From NCBI RefSeq assembly GCF_018278905.1, contig NZ_CP046600.1, positions 3,720,001 to 3,784,000 on the forward strand: a DNA stretch of 64,000 nucleotides. Direction: 5' to 3'. The notes beneath the pieces are model-generated. The model made no database searches, was not told the DNA's origin, and worked only from the letters and a program-made list of their open reading frames with translations. Shown here in pieces: positions 29,837 to 39,703 of the stretch (position 1 is the first letter of the stretch; the number at the start of each line of letters is the position of its first letter). The position numbers and the translations under genes were made by a program. Origin of the DNA: Mycobacterium spongiae. GTDB taxonomy: Bacteria > Actinomycetota > Actinomycetes > Mycobacteriales > Mycobacteriaceae.

Positions 29837-30580
29837 TCAGCCGCGTGGTTTCTCGTCCGGCACTCCGGCTTCAGCCAGCGCTTTGAGCATCAGTTCGGCG
29901 ACGGCCTGGTGAGCTTCGAAGTTCCAGTGAATACCGTCGGGATTGCCGCGACCGCTCATAATATGTTCGGCAACAGCGGCTTTGAGGTCGACCAAGGGAA
30001 CATCGTGCTGCTGCGCCCACGCGGTGATCGCCGCCGCGGTGCCGGCGCGGCCGTGGTGCGCCTTGCCATAGGTCGGGGCGATATGCACCGACGGTAACGA
30101 GGCGACGATCGGGATACCCGGGCGGTTGAAGTCGATGGCGCCCCGAGTCTGCTCCAGATACTCGGCGGTGAGGTGCGCCGGCAACGCCGCCCTGGCCACC
30201 GGCGAAAGTCGCGGTTGCACCCAGGCGTATCCGTCGCGGACCCATCGCCGCAGCCAGGGCGGACGCACGTAGCGGATGAGCTCGCGCAGCGCCGTCGGCA
30301 ATACCGACGGCAGTGAATCCATTCCGCTGGTAGCAAAGATCACCGCTCCTGCTCGGGGCAGCGCCGCCCACGCTCGGGGATCCTGGGTCGCCGCCCACCA
30401 CACGTCCCGGCAGGTCCAGCCGATGCGGCCGACCAGCTCTAGATCCCAACCCAGTTGGGAAGCAACAATGTTGGGCCAGATGCGCGGATCGTCGGCCGGG
30501 AGGCCACCGGTGGGTCCGTAATAGGCCAGTGAGTCGGCGAAGACCAAGAGCACTGGCTTGGACCGGGGATCAGGGGACAT
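29837..30580 (-). CDS. octT: Diglucosylglycerate octanoyltransferase
   Basis: 247 residues from the ATG at 30580. It is an SGNH/GDSL-type fold with the first block [17 protein letters not shown] (catalytic Ser in ADSL) and the His-bearing last block [12 protein letters not shown]. The M. tuberculosis homologue transfers octanoate to diglucosylglycerate, an early acylation in methylglucose lipopolysaccharide synthesis. It overlaps the 3' end of gpgP by 11 bp, so the phosphatase that makes glucosylglycerate and the acyltransferase are co-translated. Confidence 0.9.
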   Translation of the reverse strand: MSPDPRSKPVLLVFADSLAYYGPTGGLPADDPRIWPNIVASQLGWDLELVGRIGWTCRDVWWAATQDPRAWAALPRAGAVIFATSGMDSLPSVLPTALRELIRYVRPPWLRRWVRDGYAWVQPRLSPVARAALPAHLTAEYLEQTRGAIDFNRPGIPIVASLPSVHIAPTYGKAHHGRAGTAAAITAWAQQHDVPLVDLKAAVAEHIMSGRGNPDGIHWNFEAHQAVAELMLKALAEAGVPDEKPRG

Positions 30581-31250
30581 TGCTGGACACCTGCGCCGAC
30601 GCGTTCCAGACGTCCAGGCGCCACCGGATCTGGTCAAAGTCGGCGGATGAATCGTCCGAGTCGTGAGTATGACCACTCAATTGCACCCAGCTGGCATTAC
30701 CCAGGCCGCCGAACACCGGCCAGTCGGCAACTGGTAGCTGCACCAGGGTGGCTGACAGCGCCGCGATCAGGCCCCCGTGCGCCACCAGCACCACCGGTCG
30801 ATCCGGCTGGCCGGCGCCACCCCATTCCGGCGTACCGGAGACCAACTCGGCCACCACCGGCCGACTTCGCGCGGCCACGTCAACCCTGCTTTCGCCGCCA
30901 TGCGGTGCCCAGGTGGCATCCTCGCGCCAGGCCAACCGAGCGCCGGGAGCATCGGCGTCGATCTGGGCGTGGGTCAAGCCCTGCCAATCGCCGAGATGGG
31001 TCTCTCGTAGCCGCCGGTCTATCCGGACCGCAAGCCCGCTACGTTCACTGAGCTTGACCGCCGTGTCGTAGGCCCGACGCAGATCCGACGACACGATCAT
31101 CAGGGGCTGCAGTTTGCTGAGCCATTCGGCGGCCGCGACCGCCTGGTTGCGGCCCAGCTCAGTCAATTGCGTGTCCAGCTGACCCTGCATGCGGGTACCG
31201 AGGTTGAAGTCGGTTTGCCCGTGCCGCAACATCACCAGGCGCCGCCTCAT
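30570..31250 (-). CDS. gpgP: Glucosyl-3-phosphoglycerate phosphatase
   Basis: 226 residues from the ATG at 31250. It has the histidine phosphatase signature [12 protein letters not shown] with phospho-acceptor His10 and the second histidine in [11 protein letters not shown]. The family enzyme removes phosphate from glucosyl-3-phosphoglycerate to give glucosylglycerate, the starter of methylglucose lipopolysaccharide. ATG overlaps the rsfS TGA (ATGA). Confidence 0.9.
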   Translation of the reverse strand: MRRRLVMLRHGQTDFNLGTRMQGQLDTQLTELGRNQAVAAAEWLSKLQPLMIVSSDLRRAYDTAVKLSERSGLAVRIDRRLRETHLGDWQGLTHAQIDADAPGARLAWREDATWAPHGGESRVDVAARSRPVVAELVSGTPEWGGAGQPDRPVVLVAHGGLIAALSATLVQLPVADWPVFGGLGNASWVQLSGHTHDSDDSSADFDQIRWRLDVWNASAQVSSNVP

Positions 31251-31636
31251 GGGGTGGCCGCCGAACTCCCGGACTCGTGGTCGGAGTCCACCGGCACCGC
31301 GGGGCAATCACCCCACAGCCGGTCCAGGGCGTAGAAGCTGCGGTCGTCTTGATGCTGGATGTGCACGACGATGTCGAGGTAGTCCAGCAGTGCCCAGCGG
31401 CCTTCGCGGGCACCTTCGCGGCGCGCCGGCCGGTAACCCGCCTTCCGCATCTTCTCCTCAACCTCCTCGACGATGGCGTTGACCTGCCGCTCGTTGGAAC
31501 CCGAGGCGATGACGAAGCAGTCGGTGATGACCAGCTGCCCGGAGACGTCGATGACAACGACGTCGTCGGCAAGCTTGGCGGCGGCCGCGCCGGCGGCCAC
31601 CATCGCCATCTCGATGGCTTCCTGGTTCGCGGTCAT
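31247..31636 (-). CDS. rsfS: Ribosomal silencing factor RsfS
   Basis: 129 residues. The nucleotidyltransferase-like RsfS core is visible as [31 protein letters not shown] and [14 protein letters not shown]. It binds ribosomal protein L14 and blocks subunit joining under low nutrient supply. The start ATG overlaps the nadD TGA (ATGA); nadD-rsfS is a widely conserved pair. Confidence 0.94.
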   Translation of the reverse strand: MTANQEAIEMAMVAAGAAAAKLADDVVVIDVSGQLVITDCFVIASGSNERQVNAIVEEVEEKMRKAGYRPARREGAREGRWALLDYLDIVVHIQHQDDRSFYALDRLWGDCPAVPVDSDHESGSSAATP

Positions 31637-32304
31637 GTGTTGTTCCCGGCGGGCAGCCTTGTCGCGGCGCCCGCCGCTCCGCTGGCATTCTCACCGCCCG
31701 ATCCGCGATAGAGCCGGCGCTTGGCGACGTATTGAACGACGCCGTCGGGCATCAGATACCACAGCGGCCGCGACTGTTCGGCGCGCTGCCGGCAGTCGGT
31801 CGACGAGATCGCCAGGGCCGGGACCGCGACCAACGTCAACGCATCCTCGGCCAGATGTCCCAGCACATCGGTGATGTGATCGTGGTGCAGCTCGTAGCCG
31901 GGCCGGCTGACCCCGACGAACCGTGCCAAGTCGAACAACTCCTCCCAGCCCTGCCAGGACAAGATGGACGCCAGCGCGTCCGCGCCGGTGATGAAGTGCA
32001 GCTCGGAGTCGGGGTTGAGAGCATGCAGATCCCGCAGCGTGTCCTTGGTATAGGTGGGTCCGCCCCGGTCGATGTCCACCCGGCTCACGGAGAAGCGGGG
32101 ATTGGAGGCGGTGGCGATCACCGTCATCAGATAGCGATCCTCGGCGGCGGAGACCTGCCGATCCTTTTGCCAGGGCTGACCGCTGGGTACGAATACCACT
32201 TCGTCGAGCTCAAACAGGTGGGCGACTTCGCTGGCGGCGACCAGGTGGCCGTAGTGGATGGGGTCGAACGTCCCACCCATCACTCCCAGCCGACGCTTAT
32301 GCAC
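31633..32304 (-). CDS. nadD: Nicotinate-nucleotide adenylyltransferase
   Basis: 223 residues from GTG at 32304. It has the nucleotidyltransferase motif [12 protein letters not shown] near the start and [12 protein letters not shown] (ISSTxxR) towards the end. It adenylates nicotinate mononucleotide in NAD synthesis; nadE in the same window does the final step. It begins the nadD-rsfS-gpgP-octT chain, all joined by overlaps. TAAGCT lies 8 nt before the GTG, so a nearly leaderless transcript is possible. Confidence 0.94.
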   Translation of the reverse strand: MHKRRLGVMGGTFDPIHYGHLVAASEVAHLFELDEVVFVPSGQPWQKDRQVSAAEDRYLMTVIATASNPRFSVSRVDIDRGGPTYTKDTLRDLHALNPDSELHFITGADALASILSWQGWEELFDLARFVGVSRPGYELHHDHITDVLGHLAEDALTLVAVPALAISSTDCRQRAEQSRPLWYLMPDGVVQYVAKRRLYRGSGGENASGAAGAATRLPAGNNT

Positions 32305-32468
32305 GATTGGCCAGCTTACTGGAGCTTCGTGCCGCGGTTTCGGCAGCGAGCGCGACGGCCCGCCGCGGAGGCCCGCTGACGACGCCGACTGACTTTGGGG
32401 TCGGACCAGTCTTCAGGTTTTCCCCCGATGCCACGCGATAACTCGGTGGGTCGTGTAAAAGGGGGTCT

Positions 32469-33554
32469 GTGGATAATCTGCCGCTCGAAGCAGACGAGTC
32501 GACGCAGCTCGCGAAGCAGGCGATGACCAGACGGTTTTACACCCGATCGGTGGTCAAAGGCGAGATCACGCTGCCGGCCGTTCCTGCCATGATCGACGAG
32601 TATGTGACGATGTGTGGCGGCCTCTTTGCCGGCGTGGGCCGGAAGTTTTCCGACGACGAGCTGGCTCGACTGCGCGAGGTGCTCGAGGGCCAGTTAGCCG
32701 AGGCCTATGCCACCTCCCAGCGTTCGAGCATTGTCATCACGTACAACGCTCCCATGGGCTCGACCTTGCACTACCAAGTCCGGGCACAGTGGCGGACGGT
32801 GGCGCAGGAGTATGAGCACTGGATCAGCACCCGCGAGCCACCGCTGTTCGGCACCGAACCCGACGCCAAAGTGGTGGCATTGGCCAACGAAGCAGCCGAT
32901 CCCACGGGGTATCGGGTGCTCGATATTGGGGCAGGAACTGGGCGCAATGCCCTTGCGCTGGCGCGGCGCGGACACCCGGTTGACGTGGTGGAGATGACCC
33001 CGAAGTTCGCTGAGATGATCCGCGCCGAAGCCGAACGGGATTCTCTCGACGTGCGCGTCATCATGCGCGACGTCTTTTCGACCGTGGATGACCTGCGACG
33101 CGACTATGCGCTGATAGTGCTGTCCGAAGTGGTGCCCGACTTCCGGACTGTGGAGCAGTTGCGGAGCGTGTTCGAACTCGCTGCCCAGTGCCTGGCTCCC
33201 GATGGACGTCTGGTGTTCAACGCCTTCCTGGCCAACGGGGACTACACGCCCGACCAGGCGGCCCGCGAGTTCGGCCAGCAGATGTATACCGGCATGTGCA
33301 CGCGGCGCGAGGTGTCGACCGCTGCGGCTGGCTTACCGCTACAGATCATCGCCGATGATTCGGTCCCCGACTACGAGAAGGCTCATTTGCCGGACGGCGC
33401 CTGGCCGCACACGAGCTGGTACGCCGATTGGGCCAGCGGACTGGATGTGTTCACCATCGCGCGGGACAAGTGCCCGATCGAGCTGCGCTGGCTCGTTTTC
33501 CAGAAGACGCGGCCGCGGCGGCGCGACGAGAGACTGGGCCTACACCGGCAATAG
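32469..33554 (+). CDS. Class I SAM-dependent methyltransferase
   Basis: 361 residues from GTG at 32469 with GGGGG just upstream. About 140 N-terminal helical residues of unknown function precede a Rossmann methyltransferase domain with motif I VLDIGAGTGRNALALARRG and the acidic residue in VDVVEMTP. The C-terminal part has no recognised substrate signature. The last 15 bp overlap the end of the convergent VWA gene. H37Rv has different genes here (Rv2422-Rv2424c). Confidence 0.75.
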   Translation: MDNLPLEADESTQLAKQAMTRRFYTRSVVKGEITLPAVPAMIDEYVTMCGGLFAGVGRKFSDDELARLREVLEGQLAEAYATSQRSSIVITYNAPMGSTLHYQVRAQWRTVAQEYEHWISTREPPLFGTEPDAKVVALANEAADPTGYRVLDIGAGTGRNALALARRGHPVDVVEMTPKFAEMIRAEAERDSLDVRVIMRDVFSTVDDLRRDYALIVLSEVVPDFRTVEQLRSVFELAAQCLAPDGRLVFNAFLANGDYTPDQAAREFGQQMYTGMCTRREVSTAAAGLPLQIIADDSVPDYEKAHLPDGAWPHTSWYADWASGLDVFTIARDKCPIELRWLVFQKTRPRRRDERLGLHRQ

Positions 33555-34979
33555 CTGGTCGATCACGGCGGCCAGCTGCTTGGCGGACCGGCATTCGTGC
33601 ATCGTGATCACTTCCTGGTAGCGCGGCACCGCCGAGTCGCCGCTGCCCCACAGGTGCCGGGGCTCAGGGTTGAGCCAATGCGCGTGTCGGCTGGCGGACA
33701 CCATGTCGACCAGCACATCGGTGGCGGGGTTTCGATAGTTCGTGCGCCCGTCGCCAAGCACCAGCAACGAGCTGCGTGGCGATAGCACATTCGGGAAAGC
33801 CTGCATGAACGAGACGAAGGCATTGCCATAGTCGGAATGACCGTCCCGGGCGTACACGCCGGCCTCCCGCGTGATCCGCTGGATCGCCACTGCCAGGTCG
33901 GCCTCCGGGCCGAACATGTGGGTCACCTCGTCGGTAGTGTCAATGAAGGCAAAGACCCGCACGCGTGAAAACTGTTGGCGCAGAGCGTGTACCAACAACA
34001 ACGTGAAGTGGCTGAACCCGGCGACGGAACCCGAGACGTCACAGAGCACCACCAACTCCGGCCGCGCCGGGCGGGGTTTGCGCATTACAACGTCGATCGG
34101 CACGCCGCCGGTGGACATCGATTTGCGTAGCGTCTTGCGCAGATCGACTGACCCCGCACGGGCGCGACGGCGCCGGGCCGCCAGCCGGGTGGCCAGCGTG
34201 CGGGCAAGGGGGGCGACGACTCGGCGCATCTGGCGCAGCTGGTCCCCGGAGGCCCGCAGGAACTCGACGTTCTCGGAAAGCTGCGGAATCCCATACATTT
34301 GGACGTGATCGCGGCCAAGTTGCTCGGCGGTGCGTCGCTTGGTCTCGGCGTCGACCATCTTGCGCAGCTGTGCGATCTTCTGGGCGGCAAGCGCTTTGGC
34401 GATCTGTTCCTGGGTGGGTGTGGGCTCGTCGCCGTAGGGAGCCAGCAAGCCGGCCAGTAGCTTGCCCTCCAGCTGATCCAGTGCCATGGCCTTGAGCGCC
34501 TGATACGACGAGAACGACGGGCCGCGGCTGGAACTGTACTTGCCGTAGGCCTCCACGATCCGGGCGATCATTGCGACCAGCCGCTGGTCCAAGTCGGCCA
34601 GGTCTTCGTTGTCAGTCAGCAGATCCAGCAGCATCTGCCGCATTGCCTCGACGTCGTCGGGCGGCAGATCGCCGGAGTCGTCGAAGCCTTCCTCGGTAAC
34701 CGCGGCGCGCGCACCCAGTGCCACCGGGAACCACAGGTCGAACATGGCGTCGTAGGTGTCGCGGTGGTCGGGCCGGCGCAATACCGCACAGGCGATGCCC
34801 TCGCGCAGCACCTCACGATCTTCGAGCCCCAGCGTGGCCATCACCCGGCCGGCATCGACAGTCTCGGAGGGACCCACCGAGATCCCGCTCCCGCGTAGCG
34901 CTTCCACAAAACCAACCAAATGGCCGGGCAGCCCGTGCGGGGCGAGCGGGCGGGTGGGGCGGATCCGACTGGTGGCCAT
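33540..34979 (-). CDS. VWA/CoxE-family protein (Rv2425c-like)
   Basis: 479 residues. A helical N-terminal half (YDAMFDLWFPVALG typical of CoxE) is followed by a basic linker and a C-terminal von Willebrand A domain with the metal-ion site DVSGS and a later TNYRNPATD segment. The VWA protein with an upstream MoxR ATPase forms a chaperone-like pair for assembling or activating a target protein complex; the client is unknown. The gene starts 14 nt after the MoxR stop. Confidence 0.87.
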   Translation of the reverse strand: MATSRIRPTRPLAPHGLPGHLVGFVEALRGSGISVGPSETVDAGRVMATLGLEDREVLREGIACAVLRRPDHRDTYDAMFDLWFPVALGARAAVTEEGFDDSGDLPPDDVEAMRQMLLDLLTDNEDLADLDQRLVAMIARIVEAYGKYSSSRGPSFSSYQALKAMALDQLEGKLLAGLLAPYGDEPTPTQEQIAKALAAQKIAQLRKMVDAETKRRTAEQLGRDHVQMYGIPQLSENVEFLRASGDQLRQMRRVVAPLARTLATRLAARRRRARAGSVDLRKTLRKSMSTGGVPIDVVMRKPRPARPELVVLCDVSGSVAGFSHFTLLLVHALRQQFSRVRVFAFIDTTDEVTHMFGPEADLAVAIQRITREAGVYARDGHSDYGNAFVSFMQAFPNVLSPRSSLLVLGDGRTNYRNPATDVLVDMVSASRHAHWLNPEPRHLWGSGDSAVPRYQEVITMHECRSAKQLAAVIDQLLPV

Positions 34980-34993
34980 AGCGTGTCGTGTCC

Positions 34994-35869
34994 TTAGTTC
35001 AGCCGAAGCTCGCCGGTTGCGCGTTGCTGGTCGGATTGGTGTTTGAGGACTACGCCGAGGGTGGCGGCGACGACCGCGTCGTCGATGGTGTCCAGGCCCA
35101 GCGCCAGCACAGTGCGGCCCCAGTCAATCGTCTCGGCGATCGAGGGGACCTTCTTGAGCTGCATCCCGCGCAGCACGCCGATGATGCGCACCAGTTCCTC
35201 GGCGATGTGCTCGGGCAACTCGGGGACGCGGGATAGCAGGATGCGACGTTCCAGGTCGGGCGTGGGGAAGTCGATATGTAGGAACAGGCAGCGGCGCTTG
35301 AGCGCCTCGGACAGCTCGCGGGTAGCGTTGGAGGTCAGCAGCGCGAACGGCGCCCGTTCTGCGGTGAGCGTGCCGAGCTCGGGTACGGTCACCGCGAAGT
35401 CGGAGAGCACTTCGAGGAGCAGCCCTTCGATCTCGATGTCGGCCTTGTCAGTTTCGTCGATCAGCAGCACGGTCGGCTCGGTCCGCCGGATGGCGGTGAG
35501 CAACGGGCGCTGTAGGAGGAACTCCTCGCTAAACACGTCCGTCTTGGTCGCCTCCCAGTCCCCGGAGCCGGCCTGAATGCGCAAGATCTGTTTGGCGTGG
35601 TTCCATTCATACAGGGCGCGAGCCTCATCGACGCCTTCGTAGCACTGCAACCGAACCAGGCCCGATCCGGTGGCCTGGGCGACGGCGCGGGCCAGCTCGG
35701 TCTTGCCGACCCCGGCGGGGCCTTCCACCAACAGTGGTTTGCCGAGACGATCAGCCAGGAAGACAGCCGTCGCGGTCGCGGTGTCGGGCAGATAGCCGGT
35801 CTCGGCCAGCCTGCGCGAGACGTCGGCGATGTCGGCAAACAGCGGCGTAGGCCGAGCTGGCACGGTCAC
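34994..35869 (-). CDS. MoxR-family AAA+ ATPase (Rv2426c-like)
   Basis: 291 residues from GTG at 35869 with AGAGGAG upstream. Walker A is EGPAGVGKTE, Walker B is VLLIDETDKAD, and sensor 1 is in LTSNATRELSEALKRRCLF. The family acts with VWA proteins in maturation of enzymes or secretion systems. It forms an operon with the CoxE-like gene and lies 43 bp after the proA stop. Confidence 0.88.
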   Translation of the reverse strand: MTVPARPTPLFADIADVSRRLAETGYLPDTATATAVFLADRLGKPLLVEGPAGVGKTELARAVAQATGSGLVRLQCYEGVDEARALYEWNHAKQILRIQAGSGDWEATKTDVFSEEFLLQRPLLTAIRRTEPTVLLIDETDKADIEIEGLLLEVLSDFAVTVPELGTLTAERAPFALLTSNATRELSEALKRRCLFLHIDFPTPDLERRILLSRVPELPEHIAEELVRIIGVLRGMQLKKVPSIAETIDWGRTVLALGLDTIDDAVVAATLGVVLKHQSDQQRATGELRLN

Positions 35870-35912
35870 AATCGGTCTCCTCTTGGCTGAGTTTTGGCTT
35901 AGTTCGACGGCC

Positions 35913-37193
35913 TCAAGCCGGACGGGTGTGGCCCTCTCCCCACGCGATCCACTTGGTGGACGTCAATTCCGGTAGTCCCATCGGGCCGCGGGCGTGCAAC
36001 TTCTGAGTGGAGATGCCGATCTCGGCGCCAAAACCGAATTGCTCGCCGTCGGTGAACGCCGTCGAAGCGTTGACCATCACCGCGGCGGCGTCGACCTGCT
36101 CGGTAAAACGTTGTGCTGCGGCAAGATTGGTGGTCACGATGGCTTCGGTGTGCCCGGTGCCGTACTCGTTGATATGGGCTATAGCGGCGTCCACGCCGTC
36201 GACCACCGCCACCGCGATATCCATCGACAGGTACTCGCGACGCAGGTCGGCTTCGTCGGCGCCGTCAGGCCCACCACCGTGCACCGTCACACCGGCGTCC
36301 TGCAGGGCGTTGCGTAGCCGCGGCATCGCCTCATCGGCGATCGCAGCGTCGACCAGCAGCGTCTCGGCGGCGTTGCAGACACTGGGCCGCCGCGCCTTGG
36401 AGTTCAGCAGGATCTGCTCGGCGATGTCCAGGTCGGCGGCCTCATGCACGTAGACGTGACAATTACCGACGCCGGTCTCGATGGTGGGCACCTGCGCATC
36501 GCGCACCACCGCCTCGATCAGCCCCGCGCCGCCACGTGGAATCGCCACATCGACCAATCCGCGGGCCTGTATGAGGTGAGTGACCGTAGCGCGGTCGGCC
36601 GCCGACAACAGCTGGACCGCATCGGCGGGCAACCCCTCACCAACCAGGGCGGTGCGCAACGCCACGACCAGGGCTTCGTTGGATTTGGCGGCAGACGAGC
36701 TGCCGCGCAGCAGAACGGCATTGCCCGATTTGAGGGTGAGCCCGAAGGCATCGACGGTGACGTTCGGACGGCCCTCATAGATCATGCCCACCACGCCCAG
36801 CGGTACGCGCTGCTGGCGCAGGCGCAGTCCGTTGCGCAACGTATAGCCGCGCATCACCTCGCCGACCGGATCCGCCAGCCCAGCAACCTGCCGCAGGCCT
36901 GCGGCAATACCGTCGAGGCGCTGCGAGTTAAGAGCTAGCCGGTCGAGCATCGCGGTGGGGGTGTCAGCATCGCGGGCCGCTGTCAGATCTTCGGCGTTGG
37001 CGGCCAGGATCTGGTCGCGGTGAGCCAAGACCTCGTCGGCCGCGGCGTGCAGCGCGCGGTCTTTGACCGCGGTGGGCAGCGAGCCCAGGCGGCGGGCAGC
37101 CACCCGGGCACGGCGCGCCGCCTCGTGCACGTGCTCACGCAAATCGGGTTGCTGCTGGGTCGCCGCACTCGAGGACGGTGCTTGCACACTCAT
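35913..37193 (-). CDS. proA: Gamma-glutamyl phosphate reductase
   Basis: 426 residues from the ATG at 37193. It is an aldehyde-dehydrogenase-like fold with [15 protein letters not shown], the nucleotide region [12 protein letters not shown] and the catalytic cysteine in [14 protein letters not shown]. It makes glutamate semialdehyde for proline synthesis from the ProB product. The frame continues without a stop upstream into the HTTM-like gene. A TACCCT box with 6 nt to the ATG argues that proA has its own leaderless start. proB is 21 kb away. Confidence 0.95.
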   Translation of the reverse strand: MSVQAPSSSAATQQQPDLREHVHEAARRARVAARRLGSLPTAVKDRALHAAADEVLAHRDQILAANAEDLTAARDADTPTAMLDRLALNSQRLDGIAAGLRQVAGLADPVGEVMRGYTLRNGLRLRQQRVPLGVVGMIYEGRPNVTVDAFGLTLKSGNAVLLRGSSSAAKSNEALVVALRTALVGEGLPADAVQLLSAADRATVTHLIQARGLVDVAIPRGGAGLIEAVVRDAQVPTIETGVGNCHVYVHEAADLDIAEQILLNSKARRPSVCNAAETLLVDAAIADEAMPRLRNALQDAGVTVHGGGPDGADEADLRREYLSMDIAVAVVDGVDAAIAHINEYGTGHTEAIVTTNLAAAQRFTEQVDAAAVMVNASTAFTDGEQFGFGAEIGISTQKLHARGPMGLPELTSTKWIAWGEGHTRPA

Positions 37194-38129
37194 TACCCCA
37201 GGGTAACGGGCCTTGGCTGACCGAGTAAGACAGCCTGTTAGGCCCCCGCGGGGTTGGGGACGTGGCGGTATCGGTGCCGGCAAACCCGCCCGCCTCGGGG
37301 ACACCAAAAAGAAGCCTGCGTACACGAACCCGTAGAGGTGAAAATCAATTCCAAGGAGCAACCAGACCCCAAGATGAAACAGGCTCATCACGAGCAGCCC
37401 GACGCGAAACAGCCGGGGAAAAAACACTGCCGCGACTAACCAGCCTTCGGCGAACAGCGTCGCATAGTCGAGCAGCTTCCAGAACACGGCGCTGTCTAGC
37501 TGCAAGAGCCACGGTGCCAGCGGCCCTGACCTGCGGCTGCCCGCGGTGACCGCGACGAAGAACCGGGTGGCCTGGCGAGCGGGATCGAGCCACCCGGTCG
37601 CCGCCTTCGCTGCGGCAGCGGTAAACATCCCGAATGCAATCAGCGTTGCGTACACCAGCATTGCGTAGCCGCTGGGTTGGGCAGCCTTGCGACGGCAGGC
37701 GTCCACAGACCAGGCCGATCCCCACCCCGCGAGACCGAGCATGAGGGGTGCGACGTCGTACAGGATGAGGTGGTCGGCCTTGCCAAACGAATACGCGAGC
37801 CCGCTGCACCCGACAAGCACCACAGAGAGGCAGCCCGAAGCAGTCCTGGTCTTCCAGCCGATCACGACCCAGATTGCGACAAGAGCGCGAACTATCTCGA
37901 GCGCATGAACCACGCCGGCCGGCGCGGGACCGGGAAGAAGGGCGAATGGCCCTGATGGAGGATCGAAGCCAACCGCCGACATCCTCGCGATCCACCCGAT
38001 GTTCCTGGGCCAGATCACGACATATGTTGCGAATGCGATTCTCAGCAGTGCCATCGGTCGCGATGCGGGGCGATAGCCGTCACTGATCACGTCGATCGCT
38101 GTGGGTGCGCGATCACGCACCGTGCTCAC
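37194..38129 (-). CDS. HTTM-type multi-pass membrane protein, open into proA
   Basis: 312 residues from GTG at 38129 (overlapping the previous TGA as GTGA) up to the proA ATG, with no stop codon in between. About seven hydrophobic segments are visible, including [39 protein letters not shown] and [25 protein letters not shown]. The layout resembles HTTM / vitamin-K-carboxylase-like membrane domains. The last ~35 residues before ProA are proline- and arginine-rich linker. Either translation continues to give a 738-residue membrane-ProA fusion, or the native stop has been lost. Family call is moderate. Confidence 0.6.
37200..37205 (-). promoter_or_regulatory. -10 box of a leaderless proA promoter
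   Basis: On the minus strand TACCCT is followed by GGGGTA and then the proA ATG. The 6-nt spacing places transcription start at the ATG itself. The -35 region is weak (TTACTC at 17-bp spacing). Confidence 0.5.
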
Positions 38130-38728
38130 CAACGAACCTCGCGAACCGTCGCCGGGCCAGCAGGTGTGCGTGCCAGCGTTCGGATGTCCAGGATCACCGG
38201 TTGCCAGGTAACCCGAAGCCCGACGGGATCCGGCCCCAGCTCGAGCCGCTCTGCGTGAGCCTTCAGCCACTTCACGGTCTCATCGGTCGGCTCCGAAGCC
38301 ACCTCGGATGACGGCCGCAGCAGCCGGTCCAATGTCTGCGATGCCGGCCCAGGGGGAAGCGGCGCGAGCAATGCCGCTGCGTTGACGGTGTGCTCGGTCC
38401 CATCTCGATTGATGACGTGAACCGTGCGTTCCGCTACGTGCGCACGCGCATCGGTGCCAACATTCTCCGCGCCAAATACCGGCATTGTCACAACCGGGAA
38501 TGGTTGTCGCCCAGCGACCGGGAACGACGCACCGACGACAAACTGGGCAACCAGCAGGATCCACAGCCCGACGATCAACCAGAGCCGCCATGTTCCCGGC
38601 TGCTCCGCGGTTCCCGGGACGCGGCGAGTACTTCTCCTCAAGATGTCAACGCCGGCGATGGCGGTCCACGCAGACAGTTGCCCAACGCCGCCCGTGTGCC
38701 CGGCCCTGCTGACACCATGGCTCCCCAA
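38126..38728 (-). CDS. Uncharacterised single-pass membrane protein
   Basis: Up to 200 residues from TTG at 38728; the start is uncertain, since the N-terminal ~45 residues look unstructured and no clear ribosome-binding site precedes a start codon. One membrane helix ([19 protein letters not shown]) is followed by an extracytoplasmic domain with [21 protein letters not shown] and [12 protein letters not shown]. Its stop overlaps the GTG of the HTTM-like gene. Pairing of a single-pass protein with an HTTM protein is a recurrent arrangement, so the two probably work together. Function unknown. Confidence 0.55.
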   Translation of the reverse strand: MGSHGVSRAGHTGGVGQLSAWTAIAGVDILRRSTRRVPGTAEQPGTWRLWLIVGLWILLVAQFVVGASFPVAGRQPFPVVTMPVFGAENVGTDARAHVAERTVHVINRDGTEHTVNAAALLAPLPPGPASQTLDRLLRPSSEVASEPTDETVKWLKAHAERLELGPDPVGLRVTWQPVILDIRTLARTPAGPATVREVRW

Positions 38729-38737
38729 CCACCCGAG

Positions 38738-39421
38738 TCAGTAGTGGTAGCAGGAGTGGTAGCAGTGAACGCTGCTGCACCACGTGCTGGCAGCTGGGCC
38801 GTCCCCGGGGGCCGGTGTGACCCGCCACGTTGTTTCGACTGCGTTACCCGATGGACGGTCGGCGGTGTCGATGACGGCGCAGTGCAGCGCGCGCCGCGAC
38901 TTGTCGCAGGTTTCCATCAATTCCTGATCCTCGGAGATTCCCAGCTGATTGCGGATCAGCCGCACGCCGAACCGCTCGATCTTGTCGTGCGCCCGCAGTC
39001 GTTGGGCCAATCCGGCGAGCACCGCCTCATCGTCGGGTCCGATTGGTGCAGCTGGCCCGAAATCGGCGGGCCCGGCGAATTCCATCCCGACCAGGCCTAC
39101 ACCTGCAGACACCTCGGCGTCGAACCGGACTGCAGTGGCGCGTAATCCGCTCGGGGAGAACGCGGCTCGGTCGATGAGGGTGGTATGCGTCTGCGGCGGC
39201 CTACCAATAGCGCGCTCGACGAACACCTCCCCGGGTTCGGGAACGAAGTGCCTGTGCAGCAGCCACACAGCGAATCGCTGCCAGGTATGAGTGTTGACCA
39301 GGTAATCGCCCAGTTCGTTAATGCAATCTTTGTCATCCCGCGTCAGCACACCGACCTTGCTAGCGTCCATATCGGCCAGCTCGGCGTAGTCGTCGACTCC
39401 ATGGTCGCGGATTGTCAACAT
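38738..39421 (-). CDS. Uncharacterised protein with Cys/His-rich tail
   Basis: 227 residues from the ATG at 39421 with AGGAG 7 nt upstream. A soluble, mixed alpha/beta composition is followed by an unusual C-terminal end WCSSVHCYHSCYHY that could bind metal. Two segments, RFAVWLLHRHFVPEPGE and AHDKIERFGVRLIRNQLG, look structured; I do not recognise the family. It is first in a minus-strand chain with the single-pass and HTTM genes (9 nt gap, then overlap). The 5' leader carries a strong hairpin at 39457-39474. Confidence 0.6.
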   Translation of the reverse strand: MLTIRDHGVDDYAELADMDASKVGVLTRDDKDCINELGDYLVNTHTWQRFAVWLLHRHFVPEPGEVFVERAIGRPPQTHTTLIDRAAFSPSGLRATAVRFDAEVSAGVGLVGMEFAGPADFGPAAPIGPDDEAVLAGLAQRLRAHDKIERFGVRLIRNQLGISEDQELMETCDKSRRALHCAVIDTADRPSGNAVETTWRVTPAPGDGPAASTWCSSVHCYHSCYHY

Positions 39422-39456
39422 TGCGAACTCCTGTCACCCGGAGAAGCCCTCCCGGA

Positions 39457-39474
39457 CAGGGGCTGAAGCCCCTG
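39457..39474 (-). promoter_or_regulatory. Leader hairpin upstream of the 38738-39421 gene
   Basis: CAGGGGC and GCCCCTG pair perfectly around a 4-nt loop. In the minus-strand transcript the hairpin ends 35 nt before the ATG and about 20 nt before the AGGAG. It is not followed by a T run, so it is not a classic terminator. A TACGTT -10-like box at 39488-39493 would start transcription just before it. Confidence 0.45.
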
Positions 39475-39703
39475 AATTCGGACTTCCAACGTACTCAAAC
39501 GGTAGCACTGGCAACCAATGAATGGTGAGGGCAGAAACACACATTGCGACCAACGATTCGGCATTTTCTTACGCCTCGAAAACCCCCTCGCGAATTCGAG
39601 AACTTCACCTGTGGCTGGGGTATCGGCCGCCAATACTTCGTGGGCGACCGGGTCCAGATAGGCTCTCGACGAACCGAGCCGACGGCGAAACGGAGACGGG
39701 GTC

